Positions 15,970 through 24,755 of a DNA stretch of 47,743 nt are shown piece by piece. Source of the DNA: Desulfobacteraceae bacterium. Lineage in GTDB: Bacteria > Desulfobacterota > Desulfobacteria > Desulfobacterales > Desulfosalsimonadaceae. Position 1 is the first letter of the stretch. Each line of letters begins with the position of its first letter. Where the stretch lies: the NCBI GenBank assembly GCA_011389515.1, contig JAABUA010000021.1, positions 1-47,743 on the forward strand. The letters run 5' to 3'. The translations under genes and the position numbers were made by a program. Below the pieces are notes generated by a model. It did no database searches. It saw only the letters and a list, made by a program, of their open reading frames with translations, and was not told the origin of the DNA.

Positions 15970-16006
15970 AAAAACAGCCCGTACATGAACGAATCATGTA
16001 CGGGCC
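15970..16006 (-). terminator. intrinsic terminator/attenuator after the precursor peptide
   Basis: GCCCGTACATGA (15977-15988) and TCATGTACGGGC (15994-16005) form a perfect 12-bp stem with a 5-nt loop. On the minus strand the stem is followed by TGTTTTTTT. It lies 22 nt past the precursor stop and before the helper gene, so most transcripts should end after the peptide. Confidence 0.8.
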
Positions 16007-16027
16007 GCCGGTTACATCATTGTTTTT

Positions 16028-16090
16028 TCAGCAGGATCTTTTGCACTTGCAAAGACCGGTCGGGGCTTTTTTTACTTTTCTGATCTTCAT
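16028..16090 (-). CDS. putative RiPP precursor peptide, 20 aa, Cys/Lys-rich
   Basis: The peptide reads MKIRKVKKAPTGLCKCKRSC. It has a basic N-terminal part (six Lys/Arg in the first eight residues), a short APTGL link and three cysteines in the last seven residues, with Cys at the C-terminus. The ATG has AGAGGTG about 6 nt upstream. It is followed by an intrinsic terminator, then by a Cys-rich helper and two radical SAM/SPASM enzymes on the same strand. Position, size, Cys content and terminator fit a precursor for a radical SAM-modified peptide. At 20 residues it is very short even for that class, so there may be little or no cleaved leader. Product and role are unknown. Confidence 0.7.
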   Translation of the reverse strand: MKIRKVKKAPTGLCKCKRSC

Positions 16091-16232
16091 GATCGCACCT
16101 CTTTCTTCTTGAAAGAATTGATAAAAAGAAACGTTTTCCCAAACATTCCCCAAACATCCACGGAGTTCCGACCGAAATATTTTCTTCATGAAAATCGTAA
16201 AGCCGGACACCCGTGATTCCAGATGATAATTA

Positions 16233-16261
16233 AAAATAACACCACCGCCCGGGTTTATCAA
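16233..16261 (-). promoter_or_regulatory. possible sigma-70 promoter for the precursor peptide
   Basis: On the minus strand TTGATA (16256-16261) is followed after 17 nt by TATTTT (16233-16238). Transcription would begin near 16226, about 136 nt before the precursor ATG. The -10 match is weak. Confidence 0.3.
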
Positions 16262-16300
16262 CCGATTTTTCTGCGATTTTACCGGGAGAGCCTCTTTTTC

Positions 16301-16507
16301 TCAGGCAAGGCCCTTTTTTTTCAAATCGGAAAGGATGTCGTTCAGCTGCGCTTTGGTGCAGTCATCGATATGATATGCGTTGCTGACGCCGTCCGTAAAA
16401 TCAATGACAAAATGGCCATCCGCATTAATATGGGCTTTTCTGATATAATTGTCAGAAAGCCAGGGTTTCAGGCTCTTCATGAATTCGTTCAGGCTGCATG
16501 TTTTCAT
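16301..16507 (-). CDS. small 68-aa protein of unknown function
   Basis: A 68-aa basic protein starting MKTCSLNEFMKSLKPWL, with a predicted beta segment (GHFVIDFTDGVSNAYHIDDC) and a C-terminal helix ending DLKKKGLA. I do not recognise the family. It contains two cysteines, one at residue 4 and one in HIDDC. The ATG at 16507 has GGGAGATGG directly upstream. It lies about 210 bases upstream of the precursor peptide on the same strand, so it could belong to the same locus as a chaperone or regulator, or be unrelated. Confidence 0.6.
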   Translation of the reverse strand: MKTCSLNEFMKSLKPWLSDNYIRKAHINADGHFVIDFTDGVSNAYHIDDCTKAQLNDILSDLKKKGLA

Positions 16508-16638
16508 ACCATCTCCCTTTTCCAACATCCGGTTACATAAAACAAATCATCTCATACAAACAGGACCAATAATAAATATTGCCATTGATATTCCGGTTGC
16601 AACAAAAAATTGCTTTCTTCCCATGAAAACATAAGGAT

Positions 16639-16852
16639 CAATTTCATTTGGCAGCAGGGTGGTGTTACCCTCAGCAACTGTGAGAACTTGGTGACAGCTC
16701 TACGGCTTGATACGCCGCGTCCTGAAAACTCGCCCCGCCGATGGCGGGACTCAAACAATTCAGGACGCCTGGCGCATCTTCGCCATGAGCTGTCTACCAA
16801 GTCCTCCCAATGTTGCTTACGGGCAACACCACCCTACTACCAAATGAAATTG
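16639..16852 (+). repeat. family A structured repeat, copy A4
   Basis: A 214-bp palindrome. The left arm from 16639 (CAATTTCATTTGGCAGCAGG) pairs with the right arm ending at 16852 along about 40 bases with few mismatches. It has the conserved blocks GCAACTGTGAGAAC, GATACGCC, the CCCCGCC/GGCGGG hairpin, GACTCAAACAATTCAGG and CCTCCCAATGTTGC. The right flank continues TGGTCATTTTATAT. Confidence 0.85.
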
Positions 16853-17068
16853 GTCATTTTATATGTGCCGAATGGTAAAATGTCCGATAGAATGCACTGC
16901 AATAAGCATCCCGGACACGAAAAGTTTGGTGGTTGCCGCATTTCAAAAGGAAGATGTCGTGTTCTGTGGATTTAGAAATAACCCATTTCGATTTCGAAAA
17001 AGCGAAATGCAAACGAGTGGAAGGGACGTATATCGCAATACCCCTGAATCATGCGCTATAAAAATGAC

Positions 17069-17261
17069 CAATTTCATTTGAGAGAGGTGCCGGTGCGGCC
17101 TGAAGGCAACATTGGGAGGGCTTGGGGATCGCTCTTGGCGAAGTCGCGCCAAACATCCTGCATTGGTTTTGATTGCAGGATGTTGCGCAACGAGCCGTAG
17201 AGCGATCTCAAGACCTCACAGTTGCCAAAGGCTGTACCGGCAACCCTCCCAAATGAAATTG
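17069..17261 (-). repeat. family A structured repeat, copy A5
   Basis: A 193-bp palindrome with outer arms CAATTTCATTTG (17069-17080) and CAAATGAAATTG (17250-17261), the same outer arm as A4. It shares GCAACATTGGGAGGGCTTGG, GAGCCGTAGAGC and CTCACAGTTGCC, but the central hairpin is shorter: CATCCTGCA pairs with TGCAGGATG. The AT-rich end (TATAAAAATGACC) is on the left, facing A4. Confidence 0.8.
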
Positions 17262-17394
17262 ACCTTTCGTTTACCACTGTTTCGAAAAAATACGCTTTAA
17301 ATTGATATCACATCTGATTTATGCCATATCCTGTAGCATGTTATCAAAAGACTGGCCAAAAACAGACCCTGTTTGGATAATATAAGGAGAATTC

Positions 17395-19074
17395 ATGAAT
17401 CAGCCCAATAAAATCATATGCTCGATGCATCGTCTGAGCAAGTATCACAACAAAAAACCCATCATTGAAGACATTTCTTTGTCCTATTTCTACGGCGCCA
17501 AAATCGGCGTACTGGGCTTGAACGGCGCAGGGAAAAGCACCCTCTTGCGCATCATGGCCGGCCTGGATACGGAGTACAACGGGGAAATGACATACAGCCC
17601 GGGGTATTCCGTGGGCTTCCTGGAGCAGGAGCCGGCCCTTGACGACAATAAAACCATACGCCAGGTTGTCGAGCAGGCTGTCGCCCCGGTGGTGGCGCTG
17701 ATGGAAGAGTACAACGCCATCAATGAAAAATTCGCCGAACCCATGTCCGATGATGAAATGGACAAGCTGATCGAACGGCAGGGAGAAGTCCAGGAAAAAC
17801 TGGACGCGGCCGATGCCTGGGACCTTGATTCCCGACTGGAGATGGCCATGGACGCGCTCCGGTGCCCGCCCGGCGATACTCCCGTGCAGGTGCTCTCCGG
17901 CGGCGAAAAACGGCGTGTGGCGCTTTGCCGGCTCTTGCTGCAGAAACCGGACATCCTGCTGCTGGATGAACCTACCAACCACCTGGATGCAGAAACCGTC
18001 GGCTGGCTGGAACAGCATCTCCAGAAATACGAAGGCACGGTCATCGCGGTGACCCATGATCGGTATTTTCTGGACAATGTGGCCGGGTGGATCCTGGAGC
18101 TGGATCGGGGGCGCGGCATTCCCTTCAAGGGCAACTACTCCTCATGGCTGGAGCAGAAGCAGGAGCGGCTCCGCAGGGAAGAAAAGGCCGAATCCCACCG
18201 GCACAAGACGTTGGAACGAGAACTGGAGTGGATCCGCATGTCGCCGAAAGCCCGGCAATCCAAGTCCAAGGCCCGTATCAAGGCATATGAAACCCTTCTG
18301 TCACTGAAAGGGGAAACCGCCGCAAAAGACATGGAGATCTATATCCCACCGGGGCCGAGGCTGGGCAAATCGGTCGTGGAAGCGGAAAACCTTTCCAAAG
18401 CCTATGGTGAACGACTGCTGTTTGAAAACATGTCCTTTTCCCTGCCGCCCGGAGGAATCGTGGGCATCATCGGACCCAACGGCGCCGGCAAGACGACCCT
18501 TTTCCGGCTGATCACCGGGAAGGAAACCCCTGATTCCGGAAGTCTTCGCATCGGGGAGTCCGTCACGCTGGCTTACGTGGACCAGGACCGGGACAGCCTG
18601 GCGCCGGAAAAATCCGTTTGGGAAGTGATCTCCGGCGGCGACGACGTGATCCAGCTGGGCGACGTCACGGTAAAATCCAGGGCATACGTGGGCCGGTTCA
18701 ATTTTACCGGTACGGACCAGCAGAAAAAGGTAAAACTGCTTTCCGGCGGTGAGCGCAACCGGGTCCACATGGCACGCATGCTCAAGGAAGGGGCGAACGT
18801 GATCCTCCTTGATGAGCCGACCAACGACCTGGACGTCAATACCATGCGGGCCCTTGAAGAAGCCCTGGAAAATTTTGCAGGCTGCGCCGTGATCATCAGC
18901 CATGACCGATGGTTTCTGGACCGCATCGCCACCCATATCCTCGCCTTTGAAGGGGACAGCCAGGTCATCTGGTCCGAGGGCAATTACGCGGATTACGAGG
19001 CGGACAGGAAACAACGGCTGGGCGATGCCGCCGACCGCCCCCACCGGATCAAATACCGGCAGATCACCCGGTAG
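17395..19074 (+). CDS. ettA: energy-dependent translational throttle protein, ABC-F ATPase
   Basis: A 559-aa soluble ABC-F protein with two ATPase domains and no membrane domain. Domain 1 has Walker A GLNGAGKST (41-49), signature LSGGEKRR (167-174) and Walker B LLLDEP with Glu192. Domain 2 has Walker A GPNGAGKTT (360-368), signature LSGGERNR and LLDEPTNDLD. The 80-residue linker rich in Arg and Lys (about 245-320) is the P-site tRNA-interaction motif. Length and sequence fit EttA (555 in E. coli), which binds the ribosomal E site and gates the first peptide bond according to the ATP/ADP ratio. The start has AAGGAG 7 nt upstream. It is followed by a terminator, so it is probably monocistronic. 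Confidence 0.95.
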   Translation: MNQPNKIICSMHRLSKYHNKKPIIEDISLSYFYGAKIGVLGLNGAGKSTLLRIMAGLDTEYNGEMTYSPGYSVGFLEQEPALDDNKTIRQVVEQAVAPVVALMEEYNAINEKFAEPMSDDEMDKLIERQGEVQEKLDAADAWDLDSRLEMAMDALRCPPGDTPVQVLSGGEKRRVALCRLLLQKPDILLLDEPTNHLDAETVGWLEQHLQKYEGTVIAVTHDRYFLDNVAGWILELDRGRGIPFKGNYSSWLEQKQERLRREEKAESHRHKTLERELEWIRMSPKARQSKSKARIKAYETLLSLKGETAAKDMEIYIPPGPRLGKSVVEAENLSKAYGERLLFENMSFSLPPGGIVGIIGPNGAGKTTLFRLITGKETPDSGSLRIGESVTLAYVDQDRDSLAPEKSVWEVISGGDDVIQLGDVTVKSRAYVGRFNFTGTDQQKKVKLLSGGERNRVHMARMLKEGANVILLDEPTNDLDVNTMRALEEALENFAGCAVIISHDRWFLDRIATHILAFEGDSQVIWSEGNYADYEADRKQRLGDAADRPHRIKYRQITR

Positions 19075-19099
19075 GTTCAAATGACAGAAGAGGAAGACC

Positions 19100-19152
19100 G
19101 GAAATGGTTACCGGCAAAAGGGCCTGTGCCCTGTTGCCATTTCCCGTTTTTT
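19100..19152 (+). terminator. intrinsic terminator after ettA
   Basis: GGAAATGG (19100-19107) pairs with CCATTTCC (19137-19144), with a nested AGGGC/GCCCT hairpin and CAA/TTG inside, followed by CGTTTTTTC. It lies 25 nt after the ettA stop. Confidence 0.7.
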
Positions 19153-19228
19153 CATTATTATTTGGTCACACGCGACCTTTTATGCCGGTTTTGACATTAC
19201 CTGCACGATTTCAGAAGGAGAGAAAAAT

Positions 19229-19786
19229 ATGGAAAAAATGAAGGCTGCCGATTTGATGGTGCCGATCGACGCGTTTGAAAAAATAGCCCACACCGCCAGC
19301 TTCTACGATGCGCTCACCGCCCTTGAAAACGCCCGGGATAAACATCTGAAAGGGGAGAACAAGGAAAAAATACTCCTCGTTGCAGACGAAAACGGGAAGA
19401 TCACAGGCAAAATCTCTCCCATCGACCTGATCCGGGGGCTTGAACCAAATTATGAGACGATGGATGACAAGGACACATCCTCCCGGTACGGGTTCGGATA
19501 TGCCACGGAAGCCATGCAGGAAACATTTAGACTGTGGCAGACACCCTTCAAGGATCTCTGCAGGAAAGCAGTGGATGTTCAGGTCAAGAAGGTTATCCCT
19601 GATTCTCAAAAAAAACAGGCCATCCATATCGAAGACGGCCTCGACAAGGCCTTTCACCTGTTTGTGATGGGACGCCACGATTCTCTTTTTGTCATGAAAA
19701 GCGATGAAATCGTAGGTCTCCTGATTTTTTCAGATGTGTACGAAAGGGTTTCCGAAACCATGAAAGAATGCGGCATCGGATCGTAA
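19229..19786 (+). CDS. CBS-pair domain protein
   Basis: A 185-aa protein with two CBS motifs, one at about residues 8-70 (ending LLVADENGKITGKISPIDL) and one at about 122-178 (DSLFVMKSDEIVGLLIFSDVY). The 50-residue insert between them is rich in aromatic and basic residues. Stand-alone CBS pairs bind adenosine nucleotides and sense energy state; no partner domain is fused. AAGGAG 9 nt upstream supports the ATG. It faces the treZ stop, with 75 nt between. Its target is unknown. Confidence 0.8.
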   Translation: MEKMKAADLMVPIDAFEKIAHTASFYDALTALENARDKHLKGENKEKILLVADENGKITGKISPIDLIRGLEPNYETMDDKDTSSRYGFGYATEAMQETFRLWQTPFKDLCRKAVDVQVKKVIPDSQKKQAIHIEDGLDKAFHLFVMGRHDSLFVMKSDEIVGLLIFSDVYERVSETMKECGIGS

Positions 19787-19861
19787 AGTCCAGGCGGCGT
19801 TCCCACGGCAGCGCCATGGCATTTCCGGTGCAGCAATGGAAACGATTTTTTTATCGGAGCG

Positions 19862-21598
19862 TCAACATACACAATGCGTGATCGCTGCGCTGTCCGGTGG
19901 AAGGAGCAAACCGTCGGCCCTGCATTCGATGCCATTGGCAGAGCATAACACAAGGGAGCCCGTTTTTTCGGTCGGTATGGGCACGAGCTGGCGGGCCTCA
20001 CCCAGATTGCAGGCAAGCAAATACCGCCCGCGTTCAATGAGCAGCCACCGGGCTGAATCGTCCCAACGGGTCCGGATCCGGTCCATGCGGCCGTCTTTCA
20101 AATCCGGGGCCTGTTTTCGGAGCGTGATCAACTGCCGGTACCATTTCAAAATGGACCGGTGGGGTTCCCGCTCCGTCTCCTTCCATTGTAAAATCGATTT
20201 TTCAAAGGTTTCAACCGCCTGGGGATCGGGGACGTCCTCCGGGCGCCATCCAAAGCTTTCAAATTCACGACATCGGCCGTTTCTGACCGCCTCGCCAAGG
20301 TCCGGATCCTGGTGATCCGTGAAATACATAAACGGGGTGGATGCCCCCCATTCCTCTCCCTGGAACAGCATGGGGACAAAGGGGGCGAAAAAGACAATGG
20401 CCGCACCGACCTTGAGCCGGTCCGGACCAGCCAGGTGACCGATCCGCTCTCCTAAGGCCCGGTTTCCTACCTGGTCGTGGTTCTGGAGATACCCAAAAAA
20501 CCGGTTTCCGGACAATCCACAGATTGGCCGGCCGTGAATCCTTTTCCGGAAGCCGGAATACCGGCCGTCATAGGCAAAACCGCGTTCAAGGGTTCGCGCG
20601 AGATCCCCTATTTCTCCGAAATCCGAATAATACCCGTCTTTTTCACCGGTAAGCACCGCATGGAGGGCATGGTGGAAATCGTCGCTCCACTGGGCGTCCA
20701 GACCGTATCCGCCTGACTCGACCGGCTTTACGATACGGGGATCATTGAGATCGCTTTCAGCGATCAGCACGAGGTGCCTCCCGGTTTCCGCTTCCAGGCG
20801 CCTGACCGCGCAGGCCATTTCCTCCAGAAAATGGATGGCGGAAATATCCATAAAAGCATGCACCGCATCGATGCGAAGCCCGTCTACATGGTAATCCCGC
20901 AGCCACATCAATGCGTTGTCGACAAAAAAACGACGCACCTCGAAACTGTAGGGGCCGTCAAGATTGACCGCCTTCCCCCACGGGGATGTATAGTGGTCCG
21001 CGAAATAGGGGCCGAAATGCGCGAGATAATTGCCCTCAGGCCCAAGGTGATTGTAAACCACGTCCAGGATGACCGCAAGCCCCCGACCGTGACAGGCATC
21101 CACCAGGCGTTTCATTCCGTCCGGGCCGCCGTAGCTTTCCTGGGGGGCATACAGGCCGACCCCATCATACCCCCACCCCCTGACGCCCGAAAAGCTGTTT
21201 ACCGGCATCAGTTCGATGTGGGTGATCCCCAGGCCGCAGAGATCTTCCAGGTGGTCGATCACCCCGTCAAAGGTTCCTTTTTCCGAAAACGTCCCCGTGT
21301 GAAGCTCGTAGACGATACCGAATGACAGGGGCGGGGCCTGCCATTTTGCATCCTGCCATTCAAACGCCGTATGATCCACGGTCCGGGACGGCCCGTGAAT
21401 GCCGTAGGGCAGCTGCAGGGACCTTGGATCGGGCACGGGCGATTGGCCGTCTATGACAACGGCGTAATCAGTGCCAGGAGGAACCGGCTGTAAAAGCCGC
21501 CACCAGCCCCCGGGAGCTTCGTCAAGGGGAATGTTGCTCTCCCCGATGCGGGCGGCCACCGTTTTCGCCGTGGGCGCCCAGACCCGGATGGGATTCAT
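19862..21598 (-). CDS. treZ: malto-oligosyltrehalose trehalohydrolase
   Basis: A 578-aa GH13 enzyme that cleaves the maltooligosyl-trehalose bond next to the trehalose unit, releasing trehalose. An N-terminal carbohydrate-binding segment (1-90) precedes the barrel. The barrel has GYDGVGLYAPQESYGGP, typical of TreZ, then DVVYNHLGPEGNY, the nucleophile Asp244 in GLRIDAVHAF, and the acid Glu281 in LIAESD. Length is normal (550-600). It starts 4 nt after treY ends, so the two are one operon and supply the two consecutive steps of the TreY/TreZ pathway. GlgX on the opposite strand would provide linear malto-oligosaccharides. Confidence 0.95.
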   Translation of the reverse strand: MNPIRVWAPTAKTVAARIGESNIPLDEAPGGWWRLLQPVPPGTDYAVVIDGQSPVPDPRSLQLPYGIHGPSRTVDHTAFEWQDAKWQAPPLSFGIVYELHTGTFSEKGTFDGVIDHLEDLCGLGITHIELMPVNSFSGVRGWGYDGVGLYAPQESYGGPDGMKRLVDACHGRGLAVILDVVYNHLGPEGNYLAHFGPYFADHYTSPWGKAVNLDGPYSFEVRRFFVDNALMWLRDYHVDGLRIDAVHAFMDISAIHFLEEMACAVRRLEAETGRHLVLIAESDLNDPRIVKPVESGGYGLDAQWSDDFHHALHAVLTGEKDGYYSDFGEIGDLARTLERGFAYDGRYSGFRKRIHGRPICGLSGNRFFGYLQNHDQVGNRALGERIGHLAGPDRLKVGAAIVFFAPFVPMLFQGEEWGASTPFMYFTDHQDPDLGEAVRNGRCREFESFGWRPEDVPDPQAVETFEKSILQWKETEREPHRSILKWYRQLITLRKQAPDLKDGRMDRIRTRWDDSARWLLIERGRYLLACNLGEARQLVPIPTEKTGSLVLCSANGIECRADGLLLPPDSAAITHCVC

Positions 21599-21602
21599 AT
21601 CC

Positions 21603-24092
21603 TTATGCCTCCTTTACCAGCAGCGCTGCGGGGAAACGCTTCAGTATGCGCCCCAGGAAAACACCCGGGCAGCGGCCCTCCGGATCCGCATTAACAGTCT
21701 CGCCGGTGAACCGGTTTTGCCACCGGCCCCGGGGCAGTTCGACCCTTGTATCCTGCCAGTCTCCGGAAAACCCCATGACCAGGCGGGGAACGATCACTGC
21801 CGCCCGCCCTCCCCGCAGATAAGCGATGGCATGCTTTTGCTGCTTCCCCCGGACATCAACGGGCGCATACCCGGCTGACGGGGCGAACATTTCCGGGTTT
21901 TCCTTTCGCAGCCAAAGCGCCTGACGGATCAAATACAGCTTGGGAAGACCCGTATCCATTGCCGCCATGATCTGCTCCGGCGTCATGTTTTCAACTGACA
22001 TGAGCCGTTTTCTTCGCAAGGAAAAATCCACCGGCCGCCGGTTGTCCGGATCCACAAGGCTCATATCCCACAATTCGGTTCCCTGGTATATGTCCGGCAC
22101 CCCCGGGGCGGTCAGTTTGATCAGCACCTGTGCCATTGCATTGACCCTCCCGGGAAAAACGAGCGGCGCCACAAAGGCCGATAAGGATCGTAAAAAGGTG
22201 TCATCGGATAAAATACCGGTCACAAATGCCCGCAATGCCTCTTCGTACGTGCTGTCCGGGTTCTCCCATGACGTATGTCGCTTGGCCTCGCGCGCCGCTT
22301 TTTCCATAAATGCCGCTGCACGGTCCGATGAAAGGGGCCATGCGCCGACCAGGGTCTGGTAAAGGAGATATTCCATGTTGGCATCCGGCAGGCCGTTTCG
22401 GCGGTAAGGAGCGTTTGCGGCAGACCATTCCATGACGGCCCTCTCCCATGGCGCCGGTATCTCGGAGAGAAGCGCCAGACGGGCCCGCACGTCCTCGCTC
22501 CGCTTGGTGTCATGGGTGGAAGTGGCCAGCATGGCCGCGGGATACCGATTTGCGCGCATGCGCATGTTTTCGTGGAATACCGCAGGCGACAACCCGAAAG
22601 CAGTGGGGTCCCCGCCCACCTCGTTTTGACCCGAGAGCCGGTTGTACCGGTAGAACGCCGTATCTTCAACCCCCTTTGCCGCTGCCGGCCCGCTGAGCTG
22701 CTGAAACCGCACCATCAAATCTTCTTCCTGTTCTCCGGTTATCCGTCCGCACAGCAGATCCCCGATAAAGTCAAACAGCGCCGGATCCATCGTTGGACGC
22801 CGGATTTTTGCCATGGAAACCGTATCTTTGATGATGCGGGCATCGGTTTCCCGCAATGCGCATCCTTTTCGCACATAGGTCCGGTATACCGGCATGCAGC
22901 AAATAAGCTCCTTTACCGCATTCTTGAGCTCATGGCGGGTATAATCCCGATGGCAGGGATGCTCCTCACAGATCCGGACCATGATTTCCGCCAGCCGATT
23001 GACATCCGCGCCCAAAAGATCATCCATGACCTGGTGCTTGCACTGGTAAACCAGATCCCCGTAGACGGTTTTTTCACCGGTAAAGGCGTCATAAAACCGG
23101 GTAAGCGGAATTTCGCCGGCAGGATCAATGAACAGTCCGGCAGTGAGATTCAGAAAGTCATACCCCGTGGTGCCGGCCACCGGCCATTGGGCGGGCAGGT
23201 CCTCCCCGGGGTGAAGGATCTTTTCCACCACGACCCACACATCCGGGGCGGCCTCTGCCAGGCGCCTGAAATATTGATCCGGGTCGGCAAGCCCGTCCGG
23301 GTGGTCGATCCGAAGACCGTCGATGATTCCCTGATGCAGCCAGTGGAAAATCAGCCGGTGGGTTTCCGTAAAAACGGCGTCTTCTTCGATCCGAATGGCA
23401 GCCAGGTCATTTATGGAAAAAAAGCGCCGGTAATTTACGTCCTGGGACGCCGACCGCCAGAAAGCCAGGCGGTAATGCTGTTTTTGGAGAAGGTCATCCA
23501 ATGCGGTTCCATCGGCCAAGAGGCTTCCGGCAAGGTCGTGCAGATCCCCTCCGGCAGGGGATGGCGGTGACACGGGAAAGATCATTTCATTATAGTCGAT
23601 GACCAGCTCCGTATCCCGGACTGCCGCCCGGATCTTTCCCTTTGCAAGCTCCCGGCCGTAATGGTCCCCGAGAACCGGCAGCAGCACTTTTCCTTTCAGT
23701 CTCTTTTCCGGCGGATCCCGGTCAATGTCGAAAAACCGCTCAAAGCGGCTTTGGGGTCCGTTTTTTAAAACATCCCACCACCACCGGTTGCAAACCGGAT
23801 GGCTGATTGACATGTGATTGGGGACCACGTCTATCACCTGACCCAGGCCGTTTGCCTGAAGCGACCGGCACATGCGGCCATGGGCCGACTCGCCGCCAAG
23901 CTCCTCATTAACAGAGCAATGGTCTGTCACATCGTATCCGTGTGTGCTTCCAGGGGCGGCCTGAAGATAGGGGGACGCGTAAATGTGACTGACGCCCAGG
24001 GCAGAAAGGTAATCGGCAACGGCCGCTGCATCGTCGAAAGTGAACCCCTTGTGAAACTGGAGCCGGTAGGTGGCCCGGGGAATTTTTTTCAT
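21603..24092 (-). CDS. treY: malto-oligosyltrehalose synthase
   Basis: An 829-aa GH13 enzyme that turns the reducing end of malto-oligosaccharides into an alpha,alpha-1,1 linkage, making maltooligosyl trehalose. It starts with [15 protein letters not shown], the usual N-terminus of TreY. It has DVVPNHMS, the nucleophile Asp263 in [10 protein letters not shown] and Glu290 in VVEKIL, plus the long family insert before the C-terminal domain. Length is somewhat above the usual 700-780. It lies 9 nt after the kinase gene and 4 nt before treZ, indicating a single transcript. Confidence 0.95.
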   Translation of the reverse strand: MKKIPRATYRLQFHKGFTFDDAAAVADYLSALGVSHIYASPYLQAAPGSTHGYDVTDHCSVNEELGGESAHGRMCRSLQANGLGQVIDVVPNHMSISHPVCNRWWWDVLKNGPQSRFERFFDIDRDPPEKRLKGKVLLPVLGDHYGRELAKGKIRAAVRDTELVIDYNEMIFPVSPPSPAGGDLHDLAGSLLADGTALDDLLQKQHYRLAFWRSASQDVNYRRFFSINDLAAIRIEEDAVFTETHRLIFHWLHQGIIDGLRIDHPDGLADPDQYFRRLAEAAPDVWVVVEKILHPGEDLPAQWPVAGTTGYDFLNLTAGLFIDPAGEIPLTRFYDAFTGEKTVYGDLVYQCKHQVMDDLLGADVNRLAEIMVRICEEHPCHRDYTRHELKNAVKELICCMPVYRTYVRKGCALRETDARIIKDTVSMAKIRRPTMDPALFDFIGDLLCGRITGEQEEDLMVRFQQLSGPAAAKGVEDTAFYRYNRLSGQNEVGGDPTAFGLSPAVFHENMRMRANRYPAAMLATSTHDTKRSEDVRARLALLSEIPAPWERAVMEWSAANAPYRRNGLPDANMEYLLYQTLVGAWPLSSDRAAAFMEKAAREAKRHTSWENPDSTYEEALRAFVTGILSDDTFLRSLSAFVAPLVFPGRVNAMAQVLIKLTAPGVPDIYQGTELWDMSLVDPDNRRPVDFSLRRKRLMSVENMTPEQIMAAMDTGLPKLYLIRQALWLRKENPEMFAPSAGYAPVDVRGKQQKHAIAYLRGGRAAVIVPRLVMGFSGDWQDTRVELPRGRWQNRFTGETVNADPEGRCPGVFLGRILKRFPAALLVKEA

Positions 24093-24101
24093 GGCATCCG
24101 G

Positions 24102-24740
24102 CTACCCCTTTGCCGCTTCGATTTCATAGGACTTGTTCACGATCAGGTCGGCCTTTTCCCGCAGGGAAGATACCACCCGGTGTTCCTGCTCCAGGACGGT
24201 CATCCGCCAGTCGTCCACCTTTTCCTTGCCGCGCAGCAACTGAGCCTTCTTGGTTTCGTGAAACGTCAGGTCGATAAATACCCGCAAATCGACCCCGCGG
24301 GCCTGGATCGCATACAGACCGTCAAGCACCAGAAGATCGATCCCGCTGAAATCGGTGATCAGCATGTCCACCTGGTCGGTTACGAGATCAATGCATGGCA
24401 TTTCAGACTTCCGGTTGTTTTTGAAATCTTCGATCGTTTTTTCGATGGCCGGCCAGTTGTATTCATCCAGACCGATGCTCTCAGGACCGTGCGCCTGCCG
24501 CCACCGGTTCCGATCCCGGGGCGGGACATGGTAATAATTGTCGCTGTGCAGCACCTTTGCCCGTATGCCGGCGTCTTTCAGCGCCCTGCCCAGGCAGTGG
24601 GAAAGCTCGGATTTGCCCGATCCGGATTCCCCGGATATGGCGACGACCCGCTTGGGGGGATCGCCTGCCAGCAGCTTTTCCTTGATCCTCTTTGCCGCTT
24701 CCCGGTGCTTGTCCTCGATTAACAATACGTCTCCCAGCAT
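24102..24740 (-). CDS. uridine-kinase/phosphoribulokinase-like P-loop kinase
   Basis: A 212-aa P-loop protein. Walker A is GESGSGKS (37-44), followed by LHSDNYY, the DxxxFY-like metal/substrate loop of uridine kinases, and LLVLDGLYAI with the catalytic acid of that family. A lid region rich in Arg (LLRGKEKVDDWRMT) comes near residue 170. The family phosphorylates uridine, pantothenate, ribulose phosphate or other small hydroxyl compounds. Uridine is unlikely to be the substrate here: the gene sits between the GH65 fusion and treY in a trehalose operon, so a sugar or sugar-phosphate substrate is a fair guess, not shown by sequence. Confidence 0.7.
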   Translation of the reverse strand: MLGDVLLIEDKHREAAKRIKEKLLAGDPPKRVVAISGESGSGKSELSHCLGRALKDAGIRAKVLHSDNYYHVPPRDRNRWRQAHGPESIGLDEYNWPAIEKTIEDFKNNRKSEMPCIDLVTDQVDMLITDFSGIDLLVLDGLYAIQARGVDLRVFIDLTFHETKKAQLLRGKEKVDDWRMTVLEQEHRVVSSLREKADLIVNKSYEIEAAKG

Positions 24741-24755
24741 GATGCGTATCCTTTT

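Larger units (their letters stand above)
16508..17394. other. 887-base intergenic gap with repeats A4 and A5
   Basis: No gene is supported. It holds two family A copies in opposite orientation with 216 AT-rich bases between them. The last 130 bases before ettA are AT-rich and end in ATAAGGAG, a strong ribosome site. Confidence 0.8.

Noticed and set aside
5738..17261. Family A repeats as integron attC sites
   Set aside because: attC sites in an array point one way and follow single cassettes. Here the copies face both ways, are longer (about 200 bp), lie between operon-like gene groups, and no integrase is seen.
19836..24722. Several long plus-strand open frames across the treZ-treY-kinase region
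   Set aside because: They are shadows of the minus-strand genes, whose catalytic motifs are clear.
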